64,000 bases of DNA, from NCBI RefSeq assembly GCF_002263495.1, contig NZ_CP022753.1, forward strand, positions 3,162,001-3,226,000, in the 5' to 3' direction. This stretch comes from Nocardiopsis gilva YIM 90087 (lineage in GTDB: Bacteria > Actinomycetota > Actinomycetes > Streptosporangiales > Streptosporangiaceae). The stretch's first letter is position 1. Each line of letters begins with the position of its first letter. The notes beneath the pieces were generated by a model that worked only from the letters and a program-made list of their open reading frames with translations, was not told the DNA's origin and ran no database searches. The position numbers and the translations under genes are program-made. Positions 27,206-35,428 of this stretch are shown piece by piece.

Positions 27206-27805
27206 TTATGCCTGGTCGGCGGCTTCGACGGTGATGCCGTGGGCGACGCCCGCCGTCGTGCCGCCCTCTGGTGTGACGCACGGAGTGTCGAAGGGGCCGA
27301 GGACCGGGGCGTCGATCTTGATCAGCATGTCACCGGGCGTGAGGTCGATGGTGCCCGCGTCGCCGACCGTGTAGGCCCCGGTGAACGGCTTGAGGTTGAT
27401 GACGTCGCCGCCGTTGATCCGGTCGGCGGTGGCTCCGGGGGAGTCGACCTGGGTGGCGTCGCCCGCCGAGCTCGCGACGTCCAGGGTCGCGGTGATGTCT
27501 TTGCCGTCCATCCCGCCGACGAGGTCCAGGATGTCCGGCGCCACCTGGGGCGGGTCGAGGGTGACGGTGGCCTCGAGATCGACGGAGGCGCCCGGGGCGG
27601 CCGTGGCGGATCCGGTGAGCTCCACGGTCACTTCGGCGTCGAACGGCGGGAAGTACTCCTGGTAGTCCGCCGGCGGGGTGCAGCGGAAGTCGTAGGTGGT
27701 CGTGCCCGCGTAGGCCGCTGTGGGGGAGGCCAGCAGGATTCCGGTGGCGGTGAGGGCGAGGGCTGAGGTCGAGACGGTCGAGCGTTTGCGGGGTGTCGTC
27801 TCCAT
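27206..27805 (-). CDS. Secreted beta-rich protein, DUF6801-like (tentative)
   Basis: A 199-residue exported protein. The signal peptide spans about residues 10-33 and ends AYAG. The mature part begins TTTYDFRCTPP and has alternating hydrophobic/polar stretches such as VTVELTGSATAAPG, typical of an all-beta cell-wall or extracellular domain. Two cysteines (one early, one in FDTPCVTPE) could form a disulphide. The layout recalls DUF6801-type actinobacterial surface proteins, but this is uncertain. A perfect 18-bp palindrome 165 bp upstream may regulate it. No enzyme motif is seen. Confidence 0.8.
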   Translation of the reverse strand: METTPRKRSTVSTSALALTATGILLASPTAAYAGTTTYDFRCTPPADYQEYFPPFDAEVTVELTGSATAAPGASVDLEATVTLDPPQVAPDILDLVGGMDGKDITATLDVASSAGDATQVDSPGATADRINGGDVINLKPFTGAYTVGDAGTIDLTPGDMLIKIDAPVLGPFDTPCVTPEGGTTAGVAHGITVEAADQA

Positions 27806-27969
27806 GACGGTGCTCCCAGTTCGCGGGGGTCGCTCAGGACTGGTGTCGGGGAACGCCGCACGTGGCCGACCACGGTCGCGCCTGCCGAGAGGGGTCGGGT
27901 GCGGTGGGGGAGGGATCTCGCGCCCGGTGGTGATCGTGGGGGATGGGGGACGGGCAGGGGGTGATCGTT

Positions 27970-27987
27970 AACAAGCAGCTGCTTGTT
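27970..27987. promoter_or_regulatory. Perfect 18-bp palindrome, TetR-type operator candidate
   Basis: AACAAGCAGCTGCTTGTT is fully self-complementary. It lies upstream of the secreted-protein gene (start 27805) and just past the end of the GntR-TetR fusion gene. The arms AACAAGC/GCTTGTT resemble TetR-family sites. The nearest TetR-type protein is encoded by the adjoining fusion gene, but that link is a guess. Confidence 0.5.
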
Positions 27988-28064
27988 TTGTCCCTATCTC
28001 AACCAGATTCCGGGGAAGGCGTCAACGGGGGGACGGTGTGAAAGCTCGGTGAATGCGGGCCGAC

Positions 28065-29051
28065 CTACGGCTCGATCATGCGGGCGAACCCGTCGAGGAG
28101 AGCGCCCAGGCCCAGTTCGAAGAGGGTATCCAGGTCGAGGTCGTAGCCTTCGGGGAGCTCGGAGAATTCGGTCAGCGCGCGGGAGAATGCCGGGTACTCG
28201 TTCGAGGACACGATCGCCCGCAGCGCGGGCGTCTGGGCGTCCGTCCACTCCGCCGCCGACACGCCGGTGGCGACCTCGGCCCGGGCTTCCCGCTCCAGGT
28301 GGACCGCCAGCCCCTGCACGTAGCTGTAGAGCAGCACGTTGATGTTGAACCGGGTCACAGCAGAGAGCGGATGCCCCTCCAGTGCGCGCAGGACCTGCTC
28401 GGAGTGCGCGAACAGGTTCGGCAGCACGACCGGCCGGGTCAGCGGGCTGAGGTGCGCGAGCCAGGGATGCCGCCGATGCAGCCGCCACATCGTCCGGGCG
28501 CACAGCTCCAGCCGGGGCCGCCATTCGGCGGGGGCGTCCGGCGGGTAGGTCGCCTCGCCGAACGCCGCGTCGGCCATCAGCAGGATCAGGTCGTCCTTGC
28601 TGCCCACGTAGCGGTAGGGGGTCATGGCGGCGACACCGAGCCGGGCCGCGATGTCGCGCATGGACAGCGCCGCCAGTCCCTCGGTATCGGCGATCTCGAT
28701 GGCGATGTCGACGATGCGCTCTCGCGACAGCTGCCGGTCCTGACGGCTGTCCCGGTCCTCCTCCGCGGGGCGTTTCGGGGTATCTGCCGCGCGGGACCGG
28801 TGGGACGCCTGGGGCGTGGTTCGAGCAGCCGATGGTGCGACCACGGTGCCGACGCGGGGGATCGTCTCCACAGTGCCGTCATGCCGCAGCGACGTCAGTG
28901 CCCTGGCGGCCGTGGCGAGCGCCACGCCCCACTCCTCGGCGATCCGACGGGTCGAGGGCACACGCTGGCCCGGCGCCAGCTCGCCATCGGCGATACGACG
29001 GCGGATCTCGGCCGCGATGCGCTGGTAGGGCGGTTCCGGTGCTGTGGTCAC
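28065..29051 (-). CDS. GntR-TetR fusion transcriptional regulator
   Basis: A 328-residue regulator with two DNA-binding modules. Residues 5-68 form a GntR winged helix (YQRIAAEIRRRIADGEL, RVPSTRRIAEEWGV). After a charged linker, residues about 107-155 form a TetR HTH (ERIVDIAIEIADTEG, MRDIAARLGVAAMTPYRYV), followed by a TetR C-terminal ligand-binding domain (residues 165-328). The start GTG 29051 has AGGAAG 7 nt upstream and a GntR domain directly after it. It is divergent from a FAD-dependent monooxygenase gene (193-bp gap), its probable target. Such fusions are known in actinomycetes; ligands are unknown. Confidence 0.92.
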   Translation of the reverse strand: MTTAPEPPYQRIAAEIRRRIADGELAPGQRVPSTRRIAEEWGVALATAARALTSLRHDGTVETIPRVGTVVAPSAARTTPQASHRSRAADTPKRPAEEDRDSRQDRQLSRERIVDIAIEIADTEGLAALSMRDIAARLGVAAMTPYRYVGSKDDLILLMADAAFGEATYPPDAPAEWRPRLELCARTMWRLHRRHPWLAHLSPLTRPVVLPNLFAHSEQVLRALEGHPLSAVTRFNINVLLYSYVQGLAVHLEREARAEVATGVSAAEWTDAQTPALRAIVSSNEYPAFSRALTEFSELPEGYDLDLDTLFELGLGALLDGFARMIEP

Positions 29052-29176
29052 GCTATGGCTTCCTGTTCTAGTACAGGAGGTGTCGGGGGAGCGATCTGAT
29101 ACGACCGCTTCCCTCATAGTAAAACAGTGGTCTTCTCTGATGATGGACTTTGTTAACTCCTTTGGGGCGAACAGAA

Positions 29177-29208
29177 ATACGATGTACATTCAGGCGCGTA
29201 CGTTGTAT
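29177..29208. promoter_or_regulatory. Imperfect inverted repeat in a divergent promoter
   Basis: Arms ATACGATGTAC (29177-29187) and GTACGTTGTAT (29198-29208) match at 8 of 11 positions with a 10-bp spacer. They sit between the divergent regulator and monooxygenase genes, 37 bp before the monooxygenase ATG. An operator for the fusion regulator is the simplest reading. Confidence 0.38.
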
Positions 29209-29244
29209 CTCACGGCGAACAGACGCGACAGAGGAGCTTTCACC

Positions 29245-30366
29245 ATGCCCACAGTGCTCATCTCCGGGGCGAGCATCACCGGACTGACCCTGGCCCACTG
29301 GCTGCGCCGCCGAGGCTTCGCCCCGACCGTCGTCGAACGCGCCCCCGAGCCGCGTCCCGGCGGGCAGGCCATCGACATCCGCGGTACCGCCGTGGAGGTC
29401 ATCGAGCGGATGGGACTGCTGGAGGAGGTGAGCGACGTACGCACCCGATTCCGCGGTCAGTCGGTCCTCGACGCCGACGGCAACGAGGTCGAGCGCTCCA
29501 CCGAGATGACCTACAGCGGAGGCCGGTTCGACAGCGGCGACATCGAACTCATGCGCGACGACCTCACCCGCCTGCTCCACGGGAAGACCCGCGACGGCGT
29601 CGAGTACCTCTTCGGCGACTCCATCGCCTCCCTGACGGAGGACGCGTCCGGCGTGCGCGTGGAATTCGAACAGGGCGGACCGCGCACGTTCGACCTCGTC
29701 CTGGGCGCCGACGGCCTGCACTCCAATGTCCGCCGACTGGCGTTCGGCGAGGAGCGCCGCTTCCTCCGCCCGATGAAGGCCCACGTGGGGATCTTCAGCA
29801 TGGACAACATCCTGGACCTGCGGGACTGGCAGATCTGGTACATGGATCCGCCCGAGGCCGCCTACGTCATCTACCCCACGCCCGACAACACCCAGCTGCG
29901 CGTGATGATGGGTTTCGAGGCCGAGCCGTTCGAATACGACTACCGGAACACGGAGGCGCAGAAGCACCTCCTGGCCGAGCGCTTCACGAACGTGGGCTGG
30001 GAGACCCCGCGCCTGCTGAAGGGCATGTGGAAGGCCGACGACTTCTTCTTCGACTCCATGGCCCAGATTCACATGGATACCTGGTCCAGCGGCCGCGTCG
30101 CCCTCGTTGGCGACGCCGCCCACTGCCCCTCTCCGCTGTCCGGCCAGGGCACCAGCCTGGCCCTGGTGGGCGCCTATATCCTCGCCGACGAGCTGGGGAA
30201 GGCCTCCGACGACCACCCCACCGCCTTCGCCCGCTACGAGCAGCGCATGCGCCCCTTCGTCGAACTCAACCAGGAACTCGCGTTCCCGGACGAGTCCGCG
30301 GCCACCGAGTCCGACAACATCGCCCGCGTCGAGCGTGTCAAGAGCGCGATCTCCCTGGACGACTGA
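29245..30366 (+). CDS. FAD-dependent monooxygenase (TetX/PHBH-like)
   Basis: A 373-residue class A flavoprotein monooxygenase. The N-terminal dinucleotide-binding motif is GASITG (residues 8-13). The DG motif region is GADGLHSNVRRLAFG, and the GD motif is VALVGDAAHCPSPLSGQG, which binds the FAD ribityl chain. It would use NAD(P)H and O2 to hydroxylate an aromatic or antibiotic-like substrate. ATG 29245 has GAGGAG 8 nt upstream. It is followed by an LLM oxidoreductase, and a paralogous monooxygenase lies at 31916-33178. Divergence from a GntR-TetR fusion gene suggests induction by its substrate. Confidence 0.95.
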   Translation: MPTVLISGASITGLTLAHWLRRRGFAPTVVERAPEPRPGGQAIDIRGTAVEVIERMGLLEEVSDVRTRFRGQSVLDADGNEVERSTEMTYSGGRFDSGDIELMRDDLTRLLHGKTRDGVEYLFGDSIASLTEDASGVRVEFEQGGPRTFDLVLGADGLHSNVRRLAFGEERRFLRPMKAHVGIFSMDNILDLRDWQIWYMDPPEAAYVIYPTPDNTQLRVMMGFEAEPFEYDYRNTEAQKHLLAERFTNVGWETPRLLKGMWKADDFFFDSMAQIHMDTWSSGRVALVGDAAHCPSPLSGQGTSLALVGAYILADELGKASDDHPTAFARYEQRMRPFVELNQELAFPDESAATESDNIARVERVKSAISLDD

Positions 30367-30420
30367 CCGCGGCCCCGCATTTCGGGAATAGCGGTGCCGG
30401 AGGCGGGGTTTCCGGGTGAT

Positions 30421-31245
30421 ATGAAATTCGGTATCTCCACATTCGTCACGGACGACGGCATCCGCCCCGATGCGCTGGGCAGAGCTCTGGAGGAACGGGG
30501 ATTCGAGTCGCTTTTCCTGGCCGAGCACTCGCACATTCCCAGCGGAACGGCATGGCCCGACGGAACGAAGCTGCCGCGCATGTACTATCGCACGCTCGAT
30601 CCGTTTATCGCCCTGACGTCGGCGGCCTCCGCGACAACGAACCTCGTGCTCGGTACCGGCATCGCCCTGCTGATCCAGCGCGATGTCATCCACACCGCCA
30701 AGGAGGTCGCCAGCCTCGACCTCCTCTCCGGTGGCCGCGTGATCCTCGCTGTCGGCGTGGGCTGGAACAAAGCCGAGATGCGCAACCACGGCACGGACCC
30801 TCGCACGCGCGGACGACTGCTGGACGAGCAGATCGCCGCTCTGAAGGCGATCTGGACCCGGGACGAAGCCGAGTTCCACGGCGACCACGTCGACTTCGGC
30901 CCGATCCACATGTGGCCGAAGCCTGTCCAGCGGCCGCACCCGCCGATCTACATCGGCGGCCAGAGCCGCGCCGCCCTGACCCGGGTCGCCGCCCATGGCG
31001 ACGGTTGGTTCCCGGTGCACACCACGCCCGACGAGGTCGTCCAGGTTCGCGAATCACTGGCGGCCCAGGGCCGCACCGACGTCACTCTCAACGCCCCCGC
31101 CGATGAGCGCGATCTCACCACCTTGGGCAAGTTCGCCGAGGCGGGAGCCGACCGGGCGACCTTCCACCTGGACACCGGGCCGGAATCCGCTACTCTCCGG
31201 AAGCTCGACGAGCTCGCCGCCGTGATCGAGCGGTTCCGGAACTGA
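30421..31245 (+). CDS. LLM-class F420-dependent oxidoreductase
   Basis: A 274-residue luciferase-like monooxygenase-fold (TIM-barrel) enzyme. It begins MKFGISTFVTD and contains LAEHSH, GTGIALLIQRD, SGGRVILAVGVGW and PPIYIGGQSRAAL, the signature run of F420-dependent LLM enzymes (TIGR03619-type). It would reduce or oxidise a substrate with F420H2. It is 54 bp downstream of the FAD monooxygenase and likely co-transcribed. It converges on the Rv2466c-like gene with a 20-bp gap. The substrate is unknown; an aromatic or antibiotic substrate shared with the monooxygenase is plausible. Confidence 0.93.
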   Translation: MKFGISTFVTDDGIRPDALGRALEERGFESLFLAEHSHIPSGTAWPDGTKLPRMYYRTLDPFIALTSAASATTNLVLGTGIALLIQRDVIHTAKEVASLDLLSGGRVILAVGVGWNKAEMRNHGTDPRTRGRLLDEQIAALKAIWTRDEAEFHGDHVDFGPIHMWPKPVQRPHPPIYIGGQSRAALTRVAAHGDGWFPVHTTPDEVVQVRESLAAQGRTDVTLNAPADERDLTTLGKFAEAGADRATFHLDTGPESATLRKLDELAAVIERFRN

Positions 31246-31265
31246 CCACACCGGCCGTTCAGTGC

Positions 31266-31880
31266 TCAGGCGGCGGGTTCCCTCGGAGGCGGCCCCTTGA
31301 GTTCGTGGAACCCGGGCGTCGCGGCCACGACGAGGGTGGCGTCCCACAGGCGCGCCGCCTGTTCTCCGGTGGGAACGGCGGAGATGACCGGGCCGAAGAA
31401 CGCCACGCGTTCGCCATCGGCGCTTGTGGCCGCGATGACCGGGGTTCCGACGTGGTCGCCGACGAGGCCGACGCCCGCGGCGTGGGAGGCGCGCAACGCG
31501 TCGTCGTACTCCTCCGACATCCCCACCCGGGCTAGCTCGCGGGGAAGGTCGGCGTCGGCCAAAGCCTGTTCGATGTCGCCGATCCAGTCCCCTTCTCCGC
31601 GTTCCCGGTCGGCCCACAGCGCGGCGTAGAACCGTCCCAACGCCGCGTGCCCGTGCCGTTCCTGGACCGCCGCGCAGATCCGCGCGGGGATCCACAGGTA
31701 CCCCTCGGGATCGCCTTCCGGGTCGTCGTCGCGGCCCTCGTTGAGCACCGACAGGCTCATGACGCGCCAGCGGACCTCGACGGGACGTACCCGCGCCACC
31801 TCCACCAGCCACCGGGCGGTCAGGCGGCTGTACGGGCAGGACGGGTCGAACCAGATATCGGCGATGTACGAACGCGTCAT
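31266..31880 (-). CDS. Rv2466c-like DsbA-fold (mycothiol-linked) protein
   Basis: A 204-residue thioredoxin-fold protein with the DsbA-type helical insertion. It matches the family of mycobacterial Rv2466c, a mycothiol-dependent nitroreductase/oxidoreductase. The active-site motif reads DPSCPYS (Cys15, Ser18), so the second cysteine of CxxC is replaced by Ser. The single Cys suits a monothiol mechanism through mycothiol. FDPSCPYSRL at the N terminus, DHVGTPVIA (cis-Pro loop) and the FFGPVIS region all fit. It lies 35 bp downstream of a FAD-dependent monooxygenase gene on the same strand. A role in detoxification or redox balance is inferred. Confidence 0.88.
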   Translation of the reverse strand: MTRSYIADIWFDPSCPYSRLTARWLVEVARVRPVEVRWRVMSLSVLNEGRDDDPEGDPEGYLWIPARICAAVQERHGHAALGRFYAALWADRERGEGDWIGDIEQALADADLPRELARVGMSEEYDDALRASHAAGVGLVGDHVGTPVIAATSADGERVAFFGPVISAVPTGEQAARLWDATLVVAATPGFHELKGPPPREPAA

Positions 31881-31915
31881 CGGCCGATGCTATCGGGCGT
31901 CCTGCGCGCCGTTCC

Positions 31916-33178
31916 CTATGCGGGCGACTCGTAGGACCTGAGCGACAGCTCCGCCGTGGGGTCCCAGGTCCGTGGGTGAAGGCCGGCCCGCGCACCCAGG
32001 CGGGAGAGCACCGACATCGCCCGCATCACCTGCTCCAGCGCCCACACCCCGGTCCTGCCCGCCCGGGGCGCGAAGAACGAGGTACTGAAGTCCGCGATCC
32101 CCTGGCCCGCCGGGACGATGGCGCGCATCGCCTCCTCGTAGGCGGGCAGGGCGATGGTGTGGTCGCCCCCGGCCGCCCTGAGTTCTCCGGCCAGGATGTG
32201 GGCACCCGCCATGGCCAGGCAACTGCCGAAGCCGGTCATCGGGTCCGGACAGTAGCCGGCATCGCCGACCAGCGCCACGCGCCCCCGGGACCACGAGTCC
32301 ATGCGGATCTGCCTCGACGGGGCGAAGTGGAAGTCGGGGGAGTCCCGCATCGCCCGCAGCAGCCGCGGGATCTCCCAGCCGTCGTTTCCGAAGATCTTCT
32401 CGACGAAGCGCATCTGCTCCTCGCGGCTGAGGTGGCGGACGTCCAGCGGCCGCTTGCTGCGGATGAGGAGGGCCCCCTCCAGTTCGGTGTTGCCCGGGAA
32501 GGTGGTGATGGCGCAGCCACGGTAGGGCCAGACGTGCCACCACGTCGTGTTCCGGTGGCCGAGGTAGTTGTCGACGGTGAAGATGGCCAGGTTGGTTCCG
32601 AGGAAGCGGGTGTACTTCCCGCTGTCGCCGAAAACCAGCGAGCGGACGTTGGAGTGCAGGCCGTCGGCCCCGATGACCAGGTCGAACCGGCCCGGTCCTG
32701 CCGTCTCGAAGGTGACCTCCACCCCGTCGTCCGACTGCCGGATCCCGATGATGGAGTCGTCGAAGATGTAGTCCACCTTGCCGCGGACCTGGTTGTAGAG
32801 GATGTCGCAGAGGGCGCCGCGTTTGATCGCGACATCGCCGTCGCCGCCCGCACCGGATCCGGACGTGGAGCCACGATCCACCTCGGACGGGGGGTTGGTC
32901 ATCCAGAAGTTCAGGTCCACCGGCCGGTCCGCGGCGCCGGCGAAGAGGGTCCACGTCGGCGGAGGTCCGCCCGCGGCTCGGACCTGCTCTGTGATCCCCA
33001 TGTGGTGGAACGCCTCGATCCCGATCCCCGACATCTCGATCCGCTGACCCCCGGTGCGAACCGCCGGTGCCCGCTCCACGATCGTCGGCGTGAATCCGTA
33101 GCGGTGCAGCCAGTACGCCAGGGCGGGTCCGGCGATGCCGCCGCCAGAGATGAGGATGTTCCTGTTCCGCGGGTTCAT
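31916..33178 (-). CDS. FAD-dependent monooxygenase (second copy)
   Basis: A 420-residue class A flavoprotein monooxygenase. The Rossmann motif is GGGIAG (residues 12-17), the DG motif is GADGLHSNVRSLVFG, and the GD motif is VALVGDAGYCPDPMTGFG. An insert rich in Gly and Ser (STSGSGAGGDGD) near residue 115 is unusual. It is distantly related to the monooxygenase at 29245. ATG 33178 has GGAGG 6 nt upstream. It is transcribed with the Rv2466c-like gene (35-bp gap). The substrate is not predictable. Confidence 0.93.
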   Translation of the reverse strand: MNPRNRNILISGGGIAGPALAYWLHRYGFTPTIVERAPAVRTGGQRIEMSGIGIEAFHHMGITEQVRAAGGPPPTWTLFAGAADRPVDLNFWMTNPPSEVDRGSTSGSGAGGDGDVAIKRGALCDILYNQVRGKVDYIFDDSIIGIRQSDDGVEVTFETAGPGRFDLVIGADGLHSNVRSLVFGDSGKYTRFLGTNLAIFTVDNYLGHRNTTWWHVWPYRGCAITTFPGNTELEGALLIRSKRPLDVRHLSREEQMRFVEKIFGNDGWEIPRLLRAMRDSPDFHFAPSRQIRMDSWSRGRVALVGDAGYCPDPMTGFGSCLAMAGAHILAGELRAAGGDHTIALPAYEEAMRAIVPAGQGIADFSTSFFAPRAGRTGVWALEQVMRAMSVLSRLGARAGLHPRTWDPTAELSLRSYESPA

Positions 33179-33422
33179 ATGTTCCTCCGACGCGGTCGAG
33201 GGGAGTGGTGGCTCAGAGGGGCGCGGCGGTTCTCCGCCGTTGTCCCGCTGAGCGTAGGGAGGCGCGCTGACGGCGGCCTGACGGGCCACTGGCGCGCCGC
33301 TGGGCTGCGGTCACGGGAAGCACGTGGCGACATAGGGTGATCTGTCGGTCGGTCCTTTGCCCGGAGAACAGGGAAAGACCGACCGGAGACCGATCGAGAA
33401 CCTAGAAAAGCGAGTGCCTCCT

Positions 33423-34538
33423 GTGACCTTCCCTCCCCAGGGCGGTAACGGCCCGCAGCCCTATCCCGGACAGTCGCGGCCTCCGCAGGCTCCGCCCCAC
33501 CCACCTCAGGTGCCCGTCCCGCCCGGCTATGGGATGCCCCCCACCGGCGGGATGCCTCCGGTCGGCGGACCCCCTCCGGGCGGCAAGAAGTCGAAGACCC
33601 CGCTGATCGTGGCGATGGTGGTCGCCGGTGTTCTGGTGGTGGCGCTGGTCGCCGTCATCGCCGCGGTGGTTCTCGGCACCGGTAACGACGGGGGGACCGC
33701 GGGCGGCGCGGCCGCACAGGAGGAGGCCGCCGACGGTTCGGAACCGGAGCATCGGAAGACATGGGAGAGCGACGGCGACGGCCCGGAGCACCTCCAGGAG
33801 GACGGCAGCGTGGTGCTGGCGGAGAAGGGGGCCGACGCGCCCGTCGTGGAGGTCTACGCGGACTTCCAGTGCCCGGCGTGCCAGCAGTTCGAGGACGCGT
33901 CCGGCGACACACTCCAGCGGCTGGCAACGGACGGCGAGGCGATCGTGCACTACCGGCCGGTGAGCATCTTCTCCCAGCAGCCCGCCCCCCTCAGCAGCAA
34001 TTCGCTGCGGGCGGCCGCGGCGGCCCGGGCGGCGGCCGACTACGGCAAGTTCGTGGAGTTCAGCGATCTGCTCTTCGAGAACCAGCCGAATGAGGGAGAA
34101 TCCGGGTTCTCGGTCAAAGACCTCAGCGCGTGGGGTGAGGACGTCGGAATCGACGACGCGGCCTTCGCCGAACGGGTCAAGGAAGAGGACGAGATCGTCG
34201 ACACCTATGTCGACGACTACACCCCGCGTCTGACGCGCGAGGCGCAGGACAAGCTGGGCGCCGCAAAGCTTTCCACCATGACCGTAGGCGAGCTGATCGA
34301 GTGGGGCGACGACAACGGCGTGGACAGCTCCTTCCTCGACGGAACCTATGTCGGCGAGGTGATCACGGCGACGAGCTCCGTCTCCGACCGCTATTCCGGT
34401 GATGACGCGTTCGTGGGCACGCCGTCGGTCTACATCAACGGGAAAATGGTCGACCACGACGACGCGTTCAAGCCGAAGGCACTGAAAAAGGCCGTCAAGG
34501 ACGCGTCCCCGGGCGAGGTGGACACCGTCCACGCATAA
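33423..34538 (+). CDS. Membrane-anchored DsbA-like thioredoxin-fold protein
   Basis: A 371-residue protein. Residues 1-57 are Pro/Gly-rich and cytoplasmic, residues 60-85 are a transmembrane helix, and residues 130-371 form an extracellular DsbA-like domain with active site FQCPACQQFE (Cys150-Pro-Ala-Cys153) and a cis-Pro-like GTPSVYINGK near the C terminus. It should oxidise or isomerise disulphides in exported proteins. The inserted helical part carries two related motifs, VKDLSAWGEDVGID and VGELIEWGDDNGVD, an internal duplication. The start is uncertain: GTG 33423 and GTG 33414 are close and neither has a strong ribosome binding site. A truncated copy follows at 34630. Confidence 0.87.
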   Translation: MTFPPQGGNGPQPYPGQSRPPQAPPHPPQVPVPPGYGMPPTGGMPPVGGPPPGGKKSKTPLIVAMVVAGVLVVALVAVIAAVVLGTGNDGGTAGGAAAQEEAADGSEPEHRKTWESDGDGPEHLQEDGSVVLAEKGADAPVVEVYADFQCPACQQFEDASGDTLQRLATDGEAIVHYRPVSIFSQQPAPLSSNSLRAAAAARAAADYGKFVEFSDLLFENQPNEGESGFSVKDLSAWGEDVGIDDAAFAERVKEEDEIVDTYVDDYTPRLTREAQDKLGAAKLSTMTVGELIEWGDDNGVDSSFLDGTYVGEVITATSSVSDRYSGDDAFVGTPSVYINGKMVDHDDAFKPKALKKAVKDASPGEVDTVHA

Positions 34539-34597
34539 CCCCGGCCGTGGGGAAGGGTGTCCGAGGCGCCCGGTACCCGCAGATGCGCATGTGTCGC

Positions 34598-34625
34598 CGT
34601 TCGGTTCTCCGCGGAGAACCGAACG
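34598..34625. repeat. Perfect 28-bp palindrome between DsbA-like gene and its truncated copy
   Basis: CGTTCGGTTCTCCG followed by its exact complement, with no loop, gives a 28-bp palindrome 60 bp after the DsbA-like stop. It may act as terminator or mark the duplication junction. The region of similarity to the upstream gene begins about 15-20 bp beyond its right end. Confidence 0.6.
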
Positions 34626-34629
34626 GCCC

Positions 34630-35121
34630 GTGGCTCCCGCCGCCAAGTTGTTCAAGAACCTGCCTGAGGACGATGAAGACACCGAATATATCTCTGCGGG
34701 GGACCTCCAAAAGTGGGGTAAGGAAGTTGGGATCAACGACCGTGAATTTTCGGCGCTCCTAGAGTCCGAGAGGGAGGTCGCGTATTGGTTCGACGATGAA
34801 TGCGTCCAACTTCTGGTGATGCTGGCGGCAGAATTGGGCGAGGTCGACGAACTTTTCGAGATGTCAAATCCTGAAATGATGGCGTGGGGTGACGAAAACG
34901 GTGTCGACGGGGCGGAACTTGACGGGACGTATGTTGGCGAGGTAGTCGCGGCGACGAACGACGCCATCGACCGTTACCCCGGAAAGGACAGGTTCGAGGA
35001 CACACCGTCGATTTACATCAACGGAAGCAAGATCGACAACAACGATGCCCTAAGTCCGAAGAAGCTGAAGGAAGCTATCAAGGATGCGGCCTCTGAGGCG
35101 GCGGACTACGCTGGCACGTGA
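34630..35121 (+). pseudogene. 5'-truncated paralog of the DsbA-like gene (no CxxC)
   Basis: About 163 codons are open from GTG 34630. From about residue 5 the protein aligns with the C-terminal half of the DsbA-like protein upstream: LQKWGKEVGIND against LSAWGEDVGIDD, WGDENGVD against WGDDNGVD, LDGTYVGEVVAAT against LDGTYVGEVITAT, and TPSIYINGSKIDNND against TPSVYINGKMVDHDD. The signal/membrane segment and the CxxC active site are missing. Third-position GC is lower than in the parent. The reading frame is intact, so either a recent truncation or a small expressed domain is possible; I favour a remnant of tandem duplication. Confidence 0.65.
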
Positions 35122-35428
35122 GTGTGGTTGGCGTGTAGGACTTCCCCATGCGCTCCTGCCTGGGTGTTTCTACTGCTGACTCGGCTGTCTCTCCTGCGGA
35201 GATGAGACGAGCGGTCGCTCTGCCCGCGTACTTGTAGGCGGGATGTCGGATACCGGGCGTGGGTGGTCGTCCCATGTGATCGGGATTCCGGGATTCATAG
35301 AGCAGATTCCGGGCCGCGGAATTTCACTGCAGCGGCCAGGAGTGATCCGTTGGCCGTGGATTCTTGAAAATGAAAAATATTCATTCGGGTGGTTATCGAG
35401 ACGATGCTCGCGTCGTATCCTCCGGTAC
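35122..35428. other. AT-richer intergenic region before the CKX-like gene
   Basis: A 307-bp gap with lower GC than the surroundings. It contains ATGAAAAATATTCAT (35370-35384), an inverted repeat with 5-nt spacing, and a TTGAAAATG stretch. It probably holds the promoter of the following flavoprotein gene. No gene or RNA is evident. Confidence 0.4.

Noticed and set aside
35364-35384. Zur-like half-site (TTGAAAATGA) before the CKX-like gene
   Set aside because: Only the left half matches; the right half is displaced, and the gene is not a typical Zur target.
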